Part shown: in pieces, positions 35,006 to 45,830 of the stretch
How the letters are laid out: each line of letters begins with the position of its first letter
How positions within the stretch are numbered: the stretch's first letter is position 1
From: Pisolithus tinctorius
Taxonomy: Eukaryota > Basidiomycota > Agaricomycetes > Boletales > Pisolithaceae
Assembly (NCBI GenBank): GCA_024663395.1
Contig: JANFAH010000001.1
Location: forward strand, 4,588,001 to 4,652,000
Direction: 5' to 3'
Length of the DNA: 64,000 bases
Translations under genes and position numbers: made by a program
Notes under the pieces: model-generated
Databases searched by the model: none
What the model saw: only the letters and a program-made list of their open reading frames with translations
What the model was told of the DNA's origin: nothing

Positions 35006-35010
35006 TGAGG

Positions 35011-35596
35011 TGTCATGATCATGTCTGGACTGCCCTAGACTGGCTCTACACTGGTCTTGACCGGTCCCATCCAACCCTTGCCCTGGTCCTGGCCTTAGCC
35101 CTTTGACCCAGAAATGTGCTAGCTCATGTGGCACTGCAAGGCAGTGCCCAGTCGAGTTGTCCCCTCAGTTAGTACTGGGCCAGTGTAACACCCAGCCCAG
35201 CCACATGTCCTCCCCTGGTTCCCAGTAATCCCTTGTTCATAGTCTTTGCTTGATAAGATTCTTTGTAACACTACTTACCAATATCTTTACCAATCATCAC
35301 TGTACCAGCGCAGACCAGTCTCCAGTGCTACATTACACTTAGGTTACTTCCAGTATTTAAGCTGTAGGATATTCTGTTTAGCCTCAGTCTGAAATCAATC
35401 TAGTTCTCATCTTAACCCAGTCTCCCTGATCCTCTGTCTTCTGCTTCTTGACTGGACTATGGCCCATGCAAGGGAATAGTGCTGCACCATCAGTTGCTAA
35501 GTCCAATAGTCCAAATCCCTTATCACCTTGTACTACCCTCCAACCCCTGACTGGACTCCGGACCAGCTTTGGACTGGTGAAGACCCAGACTTTACA
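35011..35596 (+). repeat. 5' LTR of the Gypsy element (586 bp)
   Basis: It starts TGTCATGATCATGTCTGG and ends GACTTTACA. It is followed by the leader GTATTTCAGACTCACACTT at 35597, which is similar to the family B leader. Differences from the 3' LTR are mostly transitions. Confidence 0.9.
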
Positions 35597-35664
35597 GTAT
35601 TTCAGACTCACACTTGTGTGGGTCACCACCTTTCTGTCCAAGTCTCGAACAATACTCTCTCAGC

Positions 35665-36203
35665 ATGCCTACCCAAACCAGAACTCAAGCAGCATGGGCA
35701 CATGCTACCACCAACCCAGATTCTGCCTCAGCAGTCGACTTGCACTGCACCACTGCCCTGGTGTCCTTAGGGACAGCCAGAAGGTTGCCCATTGAAGTCA
35801 ACAACTTCAGGGGCTTCTCAGCCCATAAATCCACCACTCCCATCCCTAATCAACCTCTCACACCCACTAATGATCTGGATGATGAACCAGACCCAGATGA
35901 ACCAGATGACTTCAATCCTGGTGGTAATGACCCCAGTGATGATGGTCCTGGTGACAATGGGCTGGGAGATGACCCAGACAATGACAATGAAGAACCCCTC
36001 CCAGAGGATGATGTTGAGCCTGGTGTCACCATGCTTGATAATCTTGCCAAAGCCATTGAGCTCCTTGCATGTAATGCTCGCACTGGCTCTGAGTCATCCT
36101 CCAGAACCAAGTTGCATGAACCAGACACCTTTGATGGGACAGACCCAAAGAAGCTGTGTGCATTTCTTATCCAGTGCAAACTTAACTTCTGGGACTGGCC
36201 CCG
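35665..36203 (+). pseudogene. Gypsy gag, N-terminal part
   Basis: The ORF from ATG 35665 (MPTQTRTQAAWAHATT) passes a long acidic Asp/Pro/Asn-rich region and reaches LHEPDTFDGTDPKKLCAFLI, the start of the conserved gag core of fungal chromodomain Gypsy elements. It is cut after NFWDWP by repeat A at 36205. Downstream gag, zinc knuckle and protease are not found anywhere in the window. Confidence 0.85.
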
Positions 36204-36883
36204 GTGTGAGTCAAAGTGTGGAAGGCTGGTATAAACCAACCAAAACCAACACCAAAGACAAATATGAGTGAGTGGTGGTTTACCTCCATGGAACCTGGAG
36301 GGCAGAGAAACCTAAAGTGGGGGAGACTTCAAGTGGAGGTGCTCCTGGCACAAGTCATCAATGAGTTATGCAGGAGAAGATGAATGAATGCTGATTGAGA
36401 AGGGGATGCTGAACAGAGCAGGGGTGTTCAGCCAAAAGGACTTGGGAGTAATGGACTTTGATAGAATATGCTCCTGGCACAAGTCGATGATGAGTTACAC
36501 AGGAGTGGAAGAATGACTAAGCAGGTGTGCTGACAAAGCACAGATGATACTTCAGATGATGAAGGATGGCAGATAGACTCTTCTGAATGAGCCTCAACTA
36601 CCAAGTATATGAATGATGACAGATAGACCCCTTTGTGGAGCCTCAACTGTCAACAACAAGTTATGCTGAGAAGAACTGACTGACTGCTGAGTGAATTCTT
36701 GATTGCTGGGGGTGTAGCTAAGTACATGGGGGTGTATATACTGTGGGGGGAGCACAGCTTGTGACAAACAAGGCACAAACACCTGGTAAGTAATGAGTAA
36801 GGACTGAGTAATCATGATGAGTAAGCAAGAAATGAAAAGTAAGCAAGCAAAGAAGATTGGTAAGTATTGGCAATGAACAAGTC

Positions 36884-37805
36884 TGTCATATCCATGACTC
36901 TCGGACTCAGTCCCAGTCCAGTCCGGACCCCTAGCCCCTATCTCCGGTCAGGTCCGGTCCCAGTCCAGCCTAGAAAACCTAGTTCCGGCCTAGAGAACTC
37001 AACTCCAGCCCTAGGAAACCCAACTCCAGTCTAAATAACTTAAGTCCGGTGTTTTACCCCTATCTCCGGTCCATTTCGGCCTCTCGGCCTTGCACTGCTC
37101 CACCCCGGTCCTCCCAGGTCTATGTCCGGGTCACCCGGACATAACTCCGGTCTGTTTCCCTTTGTTTGTACTATATTTAGTCTAGCCCATTCATCAGACT
37201 TTGCTTACTGTACAATCCTGCATCTGACCCCGGTTATGCCGGTCACCCGGACTTTGGCTGTTAGCCTCTGCATAGCCACTGTGGCTATCCTTGTCTTGCT
37301 AATCATCTCACTAATAGCTTATTCACAAGTCCGGCTCTATGTTCATTATCCCGGACCGGCCTCCTGTATTTAACCCCTGTACATACTTCGCAGCACCCCA
37401 GTCAGAATATCAATTAAGTATTACCCTCAACTCCATACTACCCCTCGAGACTACTCTATAGCTAAGGCCGAGCCTTAAGCTATCCCCAACCCCTGTCCCG
37501 GACCTCTCCCCAGCTTGCATAAGGGTACAGCACATAAGCTGAGACCAAGGGAGGTAGATCCAACCCCGGACCGGCTTCCCCCCTGTGCGCACCCCAAGAC
37601 CGGTCGGTTTCCCACGCTACCGGTCTTATTCCCGCACTCCTGGCCTTAAGTCCGGTCCTCCGGACTTAGCCCCTGACCTCCGGCCTCAACTCCGGTCCAG
37701 CCGGACTTGGCCCCTGTCTCTTGGCCTTGACTTTGGCCACTCGGACTTAACCCCTGTCACCCAGTCTAGAAGCCCGGTCGCCCGAGGGTAAACCCATACT
37801 TCACA
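36884..37805 (+). mobile_element. Solo LTR, family B, copy in repeat A (922 bp)
   Basis: It starts TGTCATATCCATGACTC and ends ATACTTCACA, with duplication AAGTC at 36879-36883 and 37806-37810. CpGs are mostly kept (many CCGG), so it is a young copy. It lies in the LTR-like part of the inverted repeat A. Confidence 0.93.
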
Positions 37806-38058
37806 AAGTCAAGGACAGTCAAAATATCATAAAATGAGTCAAATGGAGTCAGAAACTGAGTAAGTGCACTGATATCACATTAGGGGGTGGCAATGCAAGT
37901 CAGATCTTGGCAGAGACATCTCTAGATCCAAAGATGGCATGACAGATGGACAGTGTTTCCAGATAGGGAAGTATTAATTCCAGAATTGAAGGGCATGAGT
38001 CAGGCATCAAAGGGGGCTAGGGCATTGGGGGTCTGTGGGGAAATGGGAGCATAAGTGA

Positions 38059-38603
38059 TCACGTCTCCCACCCTTTCATCCTCTCAGTGAAGTTAACAAA
38101 AGCTTCATGAACAGGGCTCTGAAGGAGGAGGAGGAGAAGGGGGGATGTCTTCTGCTGGATCTTGCAGTAAGAAGGCAAGATGCACATCATACTCATTGTG
38201 AATGCAATCAGGGAGGCTGGAGAACAGTAGATTATGCTGCGCTGTTGCAATGTCGGAAGAATGATGGACAAGACTGGAATAAAGACAGTGCAGGGAGCAG
38301 GGAGGAATGATCCATATGCTTCATCAACTGGGGAGACTGAAACAACTACATAAGACCTTTCTAACTGAGTGACAGACCTGAGGCAACCAAAGAACATCCT
38401 TCTGGAAGTCATACTGACAAGGAGAACACACTGACCAAGCTGCATGGGATGAGATGGGGCTGACAACAATGGGATGAACCAGGGGGCTTCAGGATGGAAG
38501 CTGGTGGGAATGCCTGGCAGATATACATAGCCACTGTCTCTGGCAAATGAGACAAGTGAGATAATCAATGAAGAGGCAGCCATGATCGATGGACTTAGCA
38601 AAA
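38059..38603 (-). pseudogene. Second copy of the repeat A ORF
   Basis: The minus strand keeps SIMAASSLIISLVSFARD, GYVYLPGIPTSFHPEAPWF and SMTSRRMFFGCLRSV as in 9294-9773. A 1-bp deletion near 38240 shifts the frame, so the C-terminal 60 residues differ. Function unknown. Confidence 0.55.
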
Positions 38604-38984
38604 TGAGTGTCTGATGGATGGAGTGCTGTAGAAATGCATAGGGTGTGAGGATCCTCTCCAAATTTGGAAGGCAGAATTGCATGGCTGAGCACTTAAAGTG
38701 AGTGTGAGAATGGAGTCAATATCTTTGGAAATGGTGGAGATACGACAAAAACTGGAATGCCATACATGGGTGCTTAAAACCTTTAGCATGTGCTTAACTC
38801 ACTTCCTCTTTTCTCTTTAGCACTGACAACTTGTTCTTGTGTGAAGGATGACTGCTCATGTCTGGCAGTCTTTCTATGCATGAGGCCGTTAGTCTTCATC
38901 ATTGCACACAACTCATCAACAAGTTAGGCAGAGTCAGCTGTAACCATGTCCACAACACCTTTGGTGTGTGACACTGGTATTCTG

Positions 38985-40283
38985 TCCATCACCAGTGGTG
39001 ATGGTCAAATCTGGCTGGTCGCATTCTATTCTTGCACCTTAACAGCCCCAGAGCTAAATTATGACACCCATGATAAGGAATTACTCACAATCTTCAAGGC
39101 ATTCCGGACATGGCAGCATTACTTGGAAGGATCTGCAGTACCAGTTGATGTTGTCACTGATCACAAGAACCTGGAGTACTTCTCCACCTCAAAGGTATTA
39201 ACCTGGCACCAGGCATGCTGGTCTGAGTTTCTGTCGCAATTCAATATGGTTATCTGGTTCAGACCCAGTAAACTCAGTGCTAAGCCTGATGCCCTAACTA
39301 GATGATGGGACATCTACCCCAAAGAGGGGGATAGCAACTATGTCCAGGTCAACCCACAGAATCTCAGACCAGTCTTCACACAGGAACAGCTAGCCACCTA
39401 CCTTGAATACCCAGTCCTACATGCTGTTGCACTGATGGACATGGAGAAGTTGCATAATGATATTCTCTCAGCCCTACCCTCAGACCCAGTCACCCAAGTC
39501 CAGTTCTCAGACACATCAAATTCCTGGTGGTCAGTGGATGACACCAGCTTCCTCCATCTAGATGGAAGAATCTATGTACCAGACTCTAACAACCTTCACC
39601 TTCGTGTCTTGAGTTTAGACATGATCATCCTTTATCTGGCCACTTTGGCCAGAACAGAACTCTAGAGCTCATCTGGCATGAATACACTTGGCCCGGCCTA
39701 AGGACATTTGTCAAGGACTATGTCCAGTCTTGTACTACCTGTGCCCAGGCCAAGGTACCCTGCCACCAGCCTTATGGCCTGCTCAAACAGCTCCCCATGC
39801 CAGAGAAGCCATGGAACTCCATCTCAATGGATTTCATAGAGCAACTCCTGGCCTCAACCAGCTTTACTGCCATCCTTGTCATGGTCAACCAGCTTTTGAA
39901 GCAAGCCATCTTCATACCTACTCACAACACCATCACAGCCCCTGAGCTTGCCAAGCTCTTCCTCATGCATGTGTTCTCTAAGCACAGTGTACTGGCCCAT
40001 GTAACCTCAGACCAGGGATCAGAGTTCATGTCCCACTTCTTCTGGTCTCTAGGTAAAGCTCTAGACATGCATCTACACTTCACCTCCAGGTGTCACCCAG
40101 AGGGGGATGGTCAGACAGAGTGCACCAACCAGACCCTCAAACAATATCCCCAGGTCTACTGTAACTACCAACAGGATAACTGGGCCAAGTTACTACCATT
40201 GGCTGAGTTTGCTTACAACAATGCACCCAGTGCTATGACCAGAGTATCACCCTGCTTTGCTAATAAGGGTTACCACCCTAATA
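38985..40283 (+). pseudogene. Gypsy RNase H and integrase (zinc finger and core)
   Basis: RNase H-like sequence starts at GILSITSGDGQI and includes LNYDTHDKELLTI and VVTDHKNLEYF. A TGA at 39303-39305 replaces the first Arg of a typical RRWD. A frameshift lies near 39615, followed by the integrase zinc finger (HDHPLSGHFGQ, WHEYTWPG, SCTTCAQAK). The core triad is visible: ISMDFIEQL (Asp), VTSDQGSEF (Asp) and HPEGDGQTECTN (Glu). The reading stops at YHPN where the fold-back element inserted. Confidence 0.88.
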
Positions 40284-41854
40284 CAGTGAGGGACAAAAGC
40301 ATTGCAATGTTTGTGAGGTGTGACTTGTTGCTGATGTAACTTGGGCTATTCTTCACAGATAATCATGATACATATACCATTAGAAAGGGGTGACTCTAAG
40401 CTTTCCAGAGCACTAAGGTTCAGTCCAAACAAAGCAATACATACTGAGATACACCCTATTCTTTCCAAAAAGTGCATTGCAATGCTTTTGTCCCTGACTG
40501 GTGAAATCATGAAATGTGACCTTTTGATGGGATTGAGGGCATGGAGGATGGGAAAAAATGATTACATAATAGACCACATGATCTTCCAGATGATTTGTCA
40601 GCATGTAAACAATGCCAAACATTGGACTTGTACCATTAATCCTCCCTCTTTTACCACAACTCATGAAATCATCTCTCTAGCTCACATGGTCATTTTCTCA
40701 AGGAATTCTTATCAAATACTGGTGGCCACCACAGTGCCATCAGTATAACATGCTCTCAGAACCATCAGTCCATTAAAAAACCTGCTATCAGTCATTTCCT
40801 GGACTGTTTCCCCCCCATGCCTGATGTGTTCTGGGACTAATCAGTACTTGGAAGGCTGAAAATGTTATGGAGGTCAATCTGGCACTTCAGAACATGATGT
40901 ACAAACCAGTCCCCTCTCAACCAATGCATTTTGGGCACAGGAACACTGATATGGAAGTTGGGGTGAGACAAAACCTCCTTGTGCTCTGAGCACCATAAGA
41001 GGGTTCACTAGATCTTGCTCTGATCTGAACTGTAGATGACTGGGGAAGGATTATTTGGTCATATGTGACCAAAGGCAATATTCAGGGCCAGATGGAAGCA
41101 CAGGATTCTGCTCCATGGCAGTTCAGTAGCATATCCTTCTGATGACACCCAGGGGTAGAGAGGATTTTGTCTTGCCCTAACTTCCATACCACTGTCCCTG
41201 TGCCAGAAATGCATTGGGTGAGAGGGGACTGGTTTGTACATCATGTTCTGAAGTGCCAGATTGACCTCCATAACATTTTCAGCCTTCCAAGTACTGATTA
41301 GTCCCAGAACACATCAGGCATGGGGGGGAAACAGTCCAGGAAATGACTGATAGCAGGTTTTTTAATGGACTGATGGTTCTGAGAGCATGTTATACTGATG
41401 GCACTGTGGTGGCCACCAGTATTTGATAAGAATTCCTTGAGAAAATGACCATGTGAGCTAGAGAGATGATTTCATGAGTTGTGGTAAAAGAGGGAGGATT
41501 AATGGTACAAGTCCAATGTTTGGCATTGTTTACATGCTGACAAATCATCTGGAAGATCATGTGGTCTATTATGTAATCATTTTTTCCCATCCTCCATGCC
41601 CTCAATCCCATCAAAAGGTCACATTTCATGATTTCACCAGTCAGGGACAAAAGCATTGCAATGCACTTTTTGGAAAGAATAGGGTGTATCTCAGTATGTA
41701 TTGCTTTGTTTGGACTGAACCTTAGTGCTCTGGAAAGCTTAGAGTCACCCCTTTCTAATGGTATATGTATCATGATTATCTGTGAAGAATAGCCCAAGTT
41801 ACATCAGCAACAAGTCACACCTCACAAACATTGCAACACTTTTGTCCCTCACTG
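40284..41854. mobile_element. Fold-back (composite MITE-like) DNA element 1, 1571 bp
   Basis: It has terminal inverted repeats CAGTGAGGGACAAAAGCATT and is flanked by TA on both sides (40282-40283, 41855-41856), as in Tc1/mariner insertions. The inverted repeats extend over nearly the whole element; 40341-40748 and 41390-41797 are exact reverse complements at protein level. Within each arm, the outer ~217 bp end in an inverted copy of the terminus (CATTGCAATGCTTTTGTCCC near 40475-40495), so each arm itself looks like a small MITE. No transposase is encoded. It interrupts Gypsy integrase. Confidence 0.88.
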
Positions 41855-41856
41855 TA

Positions 41857-42390
41857 TATTGGTCTTCCCTGAGTGCAACCTCACATCTAACTGGGCTCAT
41901 GATTACACAGTCAACTTAGATTCACTGCACCAGTACCTATGTGAAGAAATGGCCCTTGCCCAGCAACACTACCAAGGACCAGCAGATGCTAAGCACATGC
42001 TGGCCCCAGACTTCAAAGTGGGCAACAATGTCTATGTAAAAGCCAGGTACTTCCGGTTGACCTGGCCCTCCAAGAAGCTGAGTGAGAAGAACCTTGGGCC
42101 CTACCCCATAATAGCCCAGGCTGGTTCTCACTTGTTTACCCTGCATTTACCAGACTCTATGTGCACTGTACACCTGGTCTTCCATGTATCCCAGCTCGAA
42201 CTGGCCATCCCAAATACCATACCCAACCAGTCTCAACCTCCACCCCCACCAGTAGATGTTGATGGTGACTTAGAATTCGAAGTAGCAGAGATACTCGATT
42301 CGAAGGTCAACTGGCACAGGAAGTGTTGGTTGCAGTACCTGGTCTGGTGGACCAGCTATGAGGGAACTGACAAGGAAACAACCTGGGTGT
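41857..42390 (+). pseudogene. Gypsy integrase C-terminal part and start of chromodomain
   Basis: The reading resumes after the fold-back element (VFPECNLTSNWAHDYTVNL) and continues through the C-terminal domain (NNVYVKARYFRLTWPSKKL, NLGPYPIIAQAGSHLFTL) to a chromodomain (EVAEILDSKV, LQYLVWWTSYEGTDKETTW). The chromodomain would direct integration to marked chromatin. It is cut at TWV by a solo LTR. Confidence 0.87.
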
Positions 42391-43281
42391 TGTGAAGTAT
42401 GGGTTTACCCTCAGGTGACTGGGCTTCAAGACTGGGTGACAGGGGCTAAGTCCGAGTGGCCAGAATCAAGGCCAGGAGACAGGGGCCAAGTCCAGTTGGA
42501 CTGGAGTTAAGGCTGGAGGTCAGGGGCTAAGTCTGGAGGACCAGACTTAAGGCCGGGAGCACAGGAACAAGACCAGTAGTGTGGGAAACTGACCGGTCTT
42601 GGGGTGTGCACAAGGGGGAAGCTGGTCCGGGGTTGGACCTACCTCCCTTGGTCTCAGCTTATGTGCTGTACCCTTATGCAAGCCGGGGAGAGGTCCAGGA
42701 CAGGGGCCAGGAATAGCTTAAGGCTTGGCCTTAGCTATAGAGTAGACTCAAGGGGTAGTACAGAGTTGAGGGTAATACTTAATTGATATTCTGACTGAGG
42801 GTGCTATGAAGTATTACAGGGGTTAAATACATGAGGCTGGTCTGGAGTAAAGAACATGAAGCTGGACTTGTGAATAAGCTATTAGCAAGATGAGAATAGC
42901 CACAGAGGCTGTGCAGAGACTAATAGCTAAAGTCCAGGTGACTGGCATACCGGAGTCAGACACAGGTTTTGTAGAGTAAGCCAAAGTCAGACAAGAGGAC
43001 TAGACTAAATATAGTGCAAACATGGGAAAACAGACTGGAGTTATGTCTGGGTGACCTGGACATAGACCTGGGAGGACTGGGGTGGAGCAGCACAAGGCCA
43101 GGAGGCCAAAGTGGACCAGAGACAGGGGTAAAACACCAGACTTGGGTTATGCAGGCCAGAGTTGAGTTATCTAGGGCTGGGACTGGGTTTTCTAGGCTGG
43201 ACCTGGACTGGACTTGACCGGAGTTAGGGGCTAGGGGTCCAGACTGGACTGAGTCCGAGTCTGAGAGTCATGGATATGACA
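42391..43281 (-). mobile_element. Solo LTR, family B, copy in Gypsy chromodomain (891 bp)
   Basis: On the plus strand it starts TGTGAAGTATGGG and ends GGATATGACA, with duplication GGTGT at 42386-42390 and 43282-43286. Many CCGG sites of the young copies read CTGG or CCAG here, so it is older than the copies at 13635, 19359 and 36884. Confidence 0.92.
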
Positions 43282-43286
43282 GGTGT

Positions 43287-43372
43287 TAGCAACAGAGCTA
43301 GACAATGCCTCTGAACTTGGCCAAGAGTATCATGACCAGTACCCAGACAAACCCAGTCCTTTCAAGAAATAA
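43287..43372 (+). pseudogene. Gypsy chromodomain C-terminal tail
   Basis: Directly after the solo LTR and its GGTGT duplication the frame continues as ATELDNASELGQEYHDQY and ends PFKK with TAA at 43370-43372. This shows that the LTR inserted exactly within the chromodomain coding sequence. Confidence 0.85.
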
Positions 43373-43554
43373 CCTAGAACTGGTCTCAAGTTTCTTTTCT
43401 CCTTATCTGTTTCTCCTATCTCATAGTACTTACCATGTCTTGATTTCCTTTACTTTTCTTTTATTTGCTTTCTTTCATACTTCAGAACCAGAACTGGGCA
43501 TTGGCATTCACAAGTGTACAGAGAGGGAAAACACTACTCTATGCACACACAACC

Positions 43555-44620
43555 TCAGACTTGGGACCCGGCAGAACTGGCACCAGCCTGGTCACCTGAC
43601 TCAGACTGGGACCAGCTTCCCTCCTCTTCTTCCCTCAGCCCCTCCAACTCATCATCGAGCCCCTCAATGTCCCTGTCCTCCTCATCGGTGGTGTTCTGGT
43701 CTGAAGGCACATCTGGTGCCAAAAACTCAAAGCACTCTTCAATGTAAGTCTCATATGATTGGGTGAACCAGTAGAAGTTTTGGGAGACTTCTCTTTGTGC
43801 CATCGCAAGGCCACCCATGTTGTCAGCAATGCACTCGACCGCTTTGATCAAGCACTCCATTTGGTCACCAGTCACCGGACTGGCTTCAACCTCATCACTG
43901 GTCTCTTTGATGTCGATGGGCCCTCACCTACATCATCCTCATCACCTGCACCCTCAAGTACTTTGGCAGATGGCTGCCTCGATCTTTTCTTCTTCTCCCT
44001 GGTCCAAGGGGAGGTCACATCGGCCTTCCTCTTCCCCTTGTCCCCAGCCAGCCCAACACCTGAACTGGCCTCACCTTCAACCAGCCACTGGCAGCGCTCT
44101 TTGAGCTCATTGCACTGGTTACACACCATGCACCTCTTCTTGCTGTCAGTGCTGCACAGGCAGGGTGTGTTGGTCTGGGTGCAATGAAGACAGCTGATAG
44201 GAATGTTGATCAGAAAAACACTGGTAATAGCCATAATAACACTCACCAAGGGTTCATCACCTTGATGTTTGACCCAAACCACCCACCAGGGCATCTGCCC
44301 ACTGGCTCTCAGCCTCCTTTCTGGCCTCCTCAGCCTTGTGCACAGCCTCTAGCCTCTGCACCTCAGCCTCTGTGTGTGCCCTTTCTTCCTCGAGCTGGGC
44401 CTGCTCTTGCCTCTCTGCCTCTGACTGGGCTTCCTCAGCCAGCCAGGCTTTTTCCTGCACCTCTTGCACTCAGCCAACTTGCCCCAGCTGGCCTCATTGC
44501 CATTGTTGCTGCCCACCTGCAGCTCTTCACTTGTCACCCAGGTCAGGTCAGGCAGGAGTTCTTGATCATATGGCATTCTGGACCAGTGAATAGACATGTC
44601 GAGTTGAGGAAGCCAACCTG
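43555..44620 (-). CDS. Antisense ORF with coiled coil and Cys cluster, inside the Gypsy element
   Basis: On the minus strand, opposite to gag-pol, exons encode an N-terminal part, a charged coiled coil (EAERQEQAQLEEERAHTEAE at 44420-44360), then after a probable intron a Cys-rich motif (ISCLHCTQTNTPCLC, then KRCMVCNQCNELKERCQW at 44200-44090). A basic/acidic linker and a C-terminal helix (LIKAVECIADNMGGLAMAQR) follow. The Cys pattern resembles a fungal zinc-cluster-like motif seen in uncharacterised basidiomycete proteins. A frameshift near 44465 separates the first part from the coiled coil, so this copy is probably dead. Function unknown; it might bind DNA or RNA. Confidence 0.55.
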
Positions 44621-44715
44621 AAGTGGACCAGTCTTAAGTCCACCAGTTTTCAAGGTCAGACACAAAATTTTCATTCTCAGCATTGTCCTCATTGGAGCCT
44701 TGTGGGCCTGGCTCC

Positions 44716-44728
44716 AAGAGGGGGATAC
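44716..44728 (+). other. Polypurine tract of the Gypsy element
   Basis: AAGAGGGGGATAC immediately precedes the TGTCAT start of the 3' LTR and would prime plus-strand synthesis. It is the same motif as in the family B element. Confidence 0.8.
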
Positions 44729-45568
44729 TGTCATGATCATGTCTGGACCACCCTAGACTGGCTCTACACTGGTCTCAACTGGTCCCATCCAACCCTTGCC
44801 CTGGTCCTGGCCTTAGCCCTTCAACCCAGAAATGTGCTAGTTCATGTGGCACTGCAAGGCAGTGCCCAGTCAAGTTGTCCCCTCAGTTAGTACTGGGCCA
44901 GTGTAACACCTGGCCCAGCCACATGTCCTGCCCCAGTTCCTGGTAATCCCTTGTTCATAGTCTTTGCTTGATAAGATTCTTTGTAACACTACTTACTAAT
45001 ATCTTTACCAATCATCACTGTACTGGCACAGACCAGTCTCTGGTGCTACATTACTCTTAGGTTACTTCCAGTATTTAAGCCATAGGATATTCTGTTTAGC
45101 CTCAGTCTGAAATCAATCTAGTTCTCATCTTAACCCAGTCTCCCTGATCCTCTGTCTTCTGCTTCTTGACCAGACTACAGCCCATGCAAGGGAATAGCAC
45201 TGTGCCATCAGTTGCTAAGTCCAATATGTTGGAACATAAAGTGCCACTGTTTATTGATACTTAGGTGCGATGCTAGTGTGCTTACATAAGCACAAAAAGC
45301 GCACATACTTGTAGTATTCTCTACTAGTATTCCCTCAGTAGTTTGTTCACTACTGAGGGTAAGTCTGTTCATATTATGAGTATTCTACTATACTGACATC
45401 CTGTAGTAGCCTACAGGTACAGTAATTCACTCAGTAGTTTGTTCACTACTGAGGTAGCCTACAGATCTTTCTACACAATAGTCCAAATCCCTTATCACCT
45501 TGTACTACCCTCCAACCCCCAACCAGACTCTGGACCAGCTTTGGACCAGTGAAGACCTGGACTTAACA
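44729..45568 (+). repeat. 3' LTR of the Gypsy element, with nested Copia LTR
   Basis: It starts TGTCATGATCATGTCTGG and ends GGACTTAACA. Without the 249-bp nested LTR and its 5-bp duplication it is 586 bp, equal to the 5' LTR. TGAGG follows at 45569. Confidence 0.9.
45227..45475 (+). mobile_element. Small Copia-type solo LTR, copy 3 (249 bp)
   Basis: It starts TGTTGGAACATAAAGTGCC and ends GATCTTTCTACA, with duplication CAATA at 45222-45226 and 45476-45480. It contains the hairpin CTCAGTAG...CTACTGAG twice, each followed by a short GTAGCCTACAG-like motif. Confidence 0.92.
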
Positions 45569-45573
45569 TGAGG

Positions 45574-45830
45574 CCAATTCTTTCCAGGGCATTTACCATA
45601 CACCTGAGATGCTTGAGCACAAAGATTTGTGAAATGGAGGGGGTGGCACTACTAGAGTTCTGTCAGCACCAATCAACAAGCACTTCCTCTTGCACAGGGG
45701 TGAGAAGTTGACATTTAGTGTGTGCTTTGCTTCTGGTGCAAACACCATTCAACTGATTCATCAGAGTCTGTCGAACAACCTGCAGATCTTATCAGCCCAA
45801 ATCCTTGATGTGGTTAAAGCCAAGCCCTCT
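45574..45830 (-). pseudogene. Pogo-like transposase, 5' part
   Basis: The minus strand gives QLLTPVQEEVLVDWC followed by TGA (45663-45665, probably a former CGA). In a shifted frame it then gives ASQVYGKCPGKNWPQHFL, the conserved CENP-B helix that continues across the Gypsy insertion into 35005-34990. Removing the Gypsy element and one TGAGG restores GKNWPQHFLKWHP. Confidence 0.75.

Larger units (their letters stand above)
36205..38980 (-). repeat. Repeat A, long copy (right, inverted) with nested solo LTR
   Basis: This is the reverse complement of 8889-10738, interrupted by a family B solo LTR at 36884-37805. It begins TGTGAGTCAAAGTGTGG at 36205 and ends GTGTGTGACACTGG near 38985. It replaces the gag C-terminal to RT part of the Gypsy element. 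Its LTR-like part (36205-37879 minus the insertion) is about 748 bp. It contains the second copy of the conserved ORF. Confidence 0.7.
35011..45568 (+). mobile_element. Chromodomain Gypsy LTR retrotransposon with nested insertions
   Basis: The element has TG...CA LTRs and a perfect 5-bp duplication TGAGG at 35006-35010 and 45569-45573. Each LTR is 586 bp after removing a small nested LTR from the 3' copy. The polypurine tract AAGAGGGGGATAC precedes the 3' LTR. Coding remains are the gag N-terminal part (35665-36203), RNase H, integrase and chromodomain (38985-43372, interrupted). The gag C-terminal part, protease and most of the RT are lost at the repeat-A junction. It sits inside a pogo-like transposase gene. 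Nested inside it are repeat A, two family B solo LTRs, a fold-back element and a small Copia LTR. Confidence 0.92.

Noticed and set aside
35792..36271. Second plus-strand ORF overlapping Gypsy gag (Met/Asn-rich)
   Set aside because: It is a shadow frame of the acidic gag region; the gag frame carries the conserved DTFDGTDPKKL core.
40341..40748. 135-codon ORF, repeated on the opposite strand at 41390-41797
   Set aside because: It is an exact consequence of the inverted repeat of the fold-back element, with no domain. Element 2 does not conserve it as a protein.
43305..44621. Plus-strand ORFs opposite the Cys-cluster gene
   Set aside because: They are Ser/Pro/Leu-rich mirror frames of the coiled-coil and acidic coding sequence on the minus strand.
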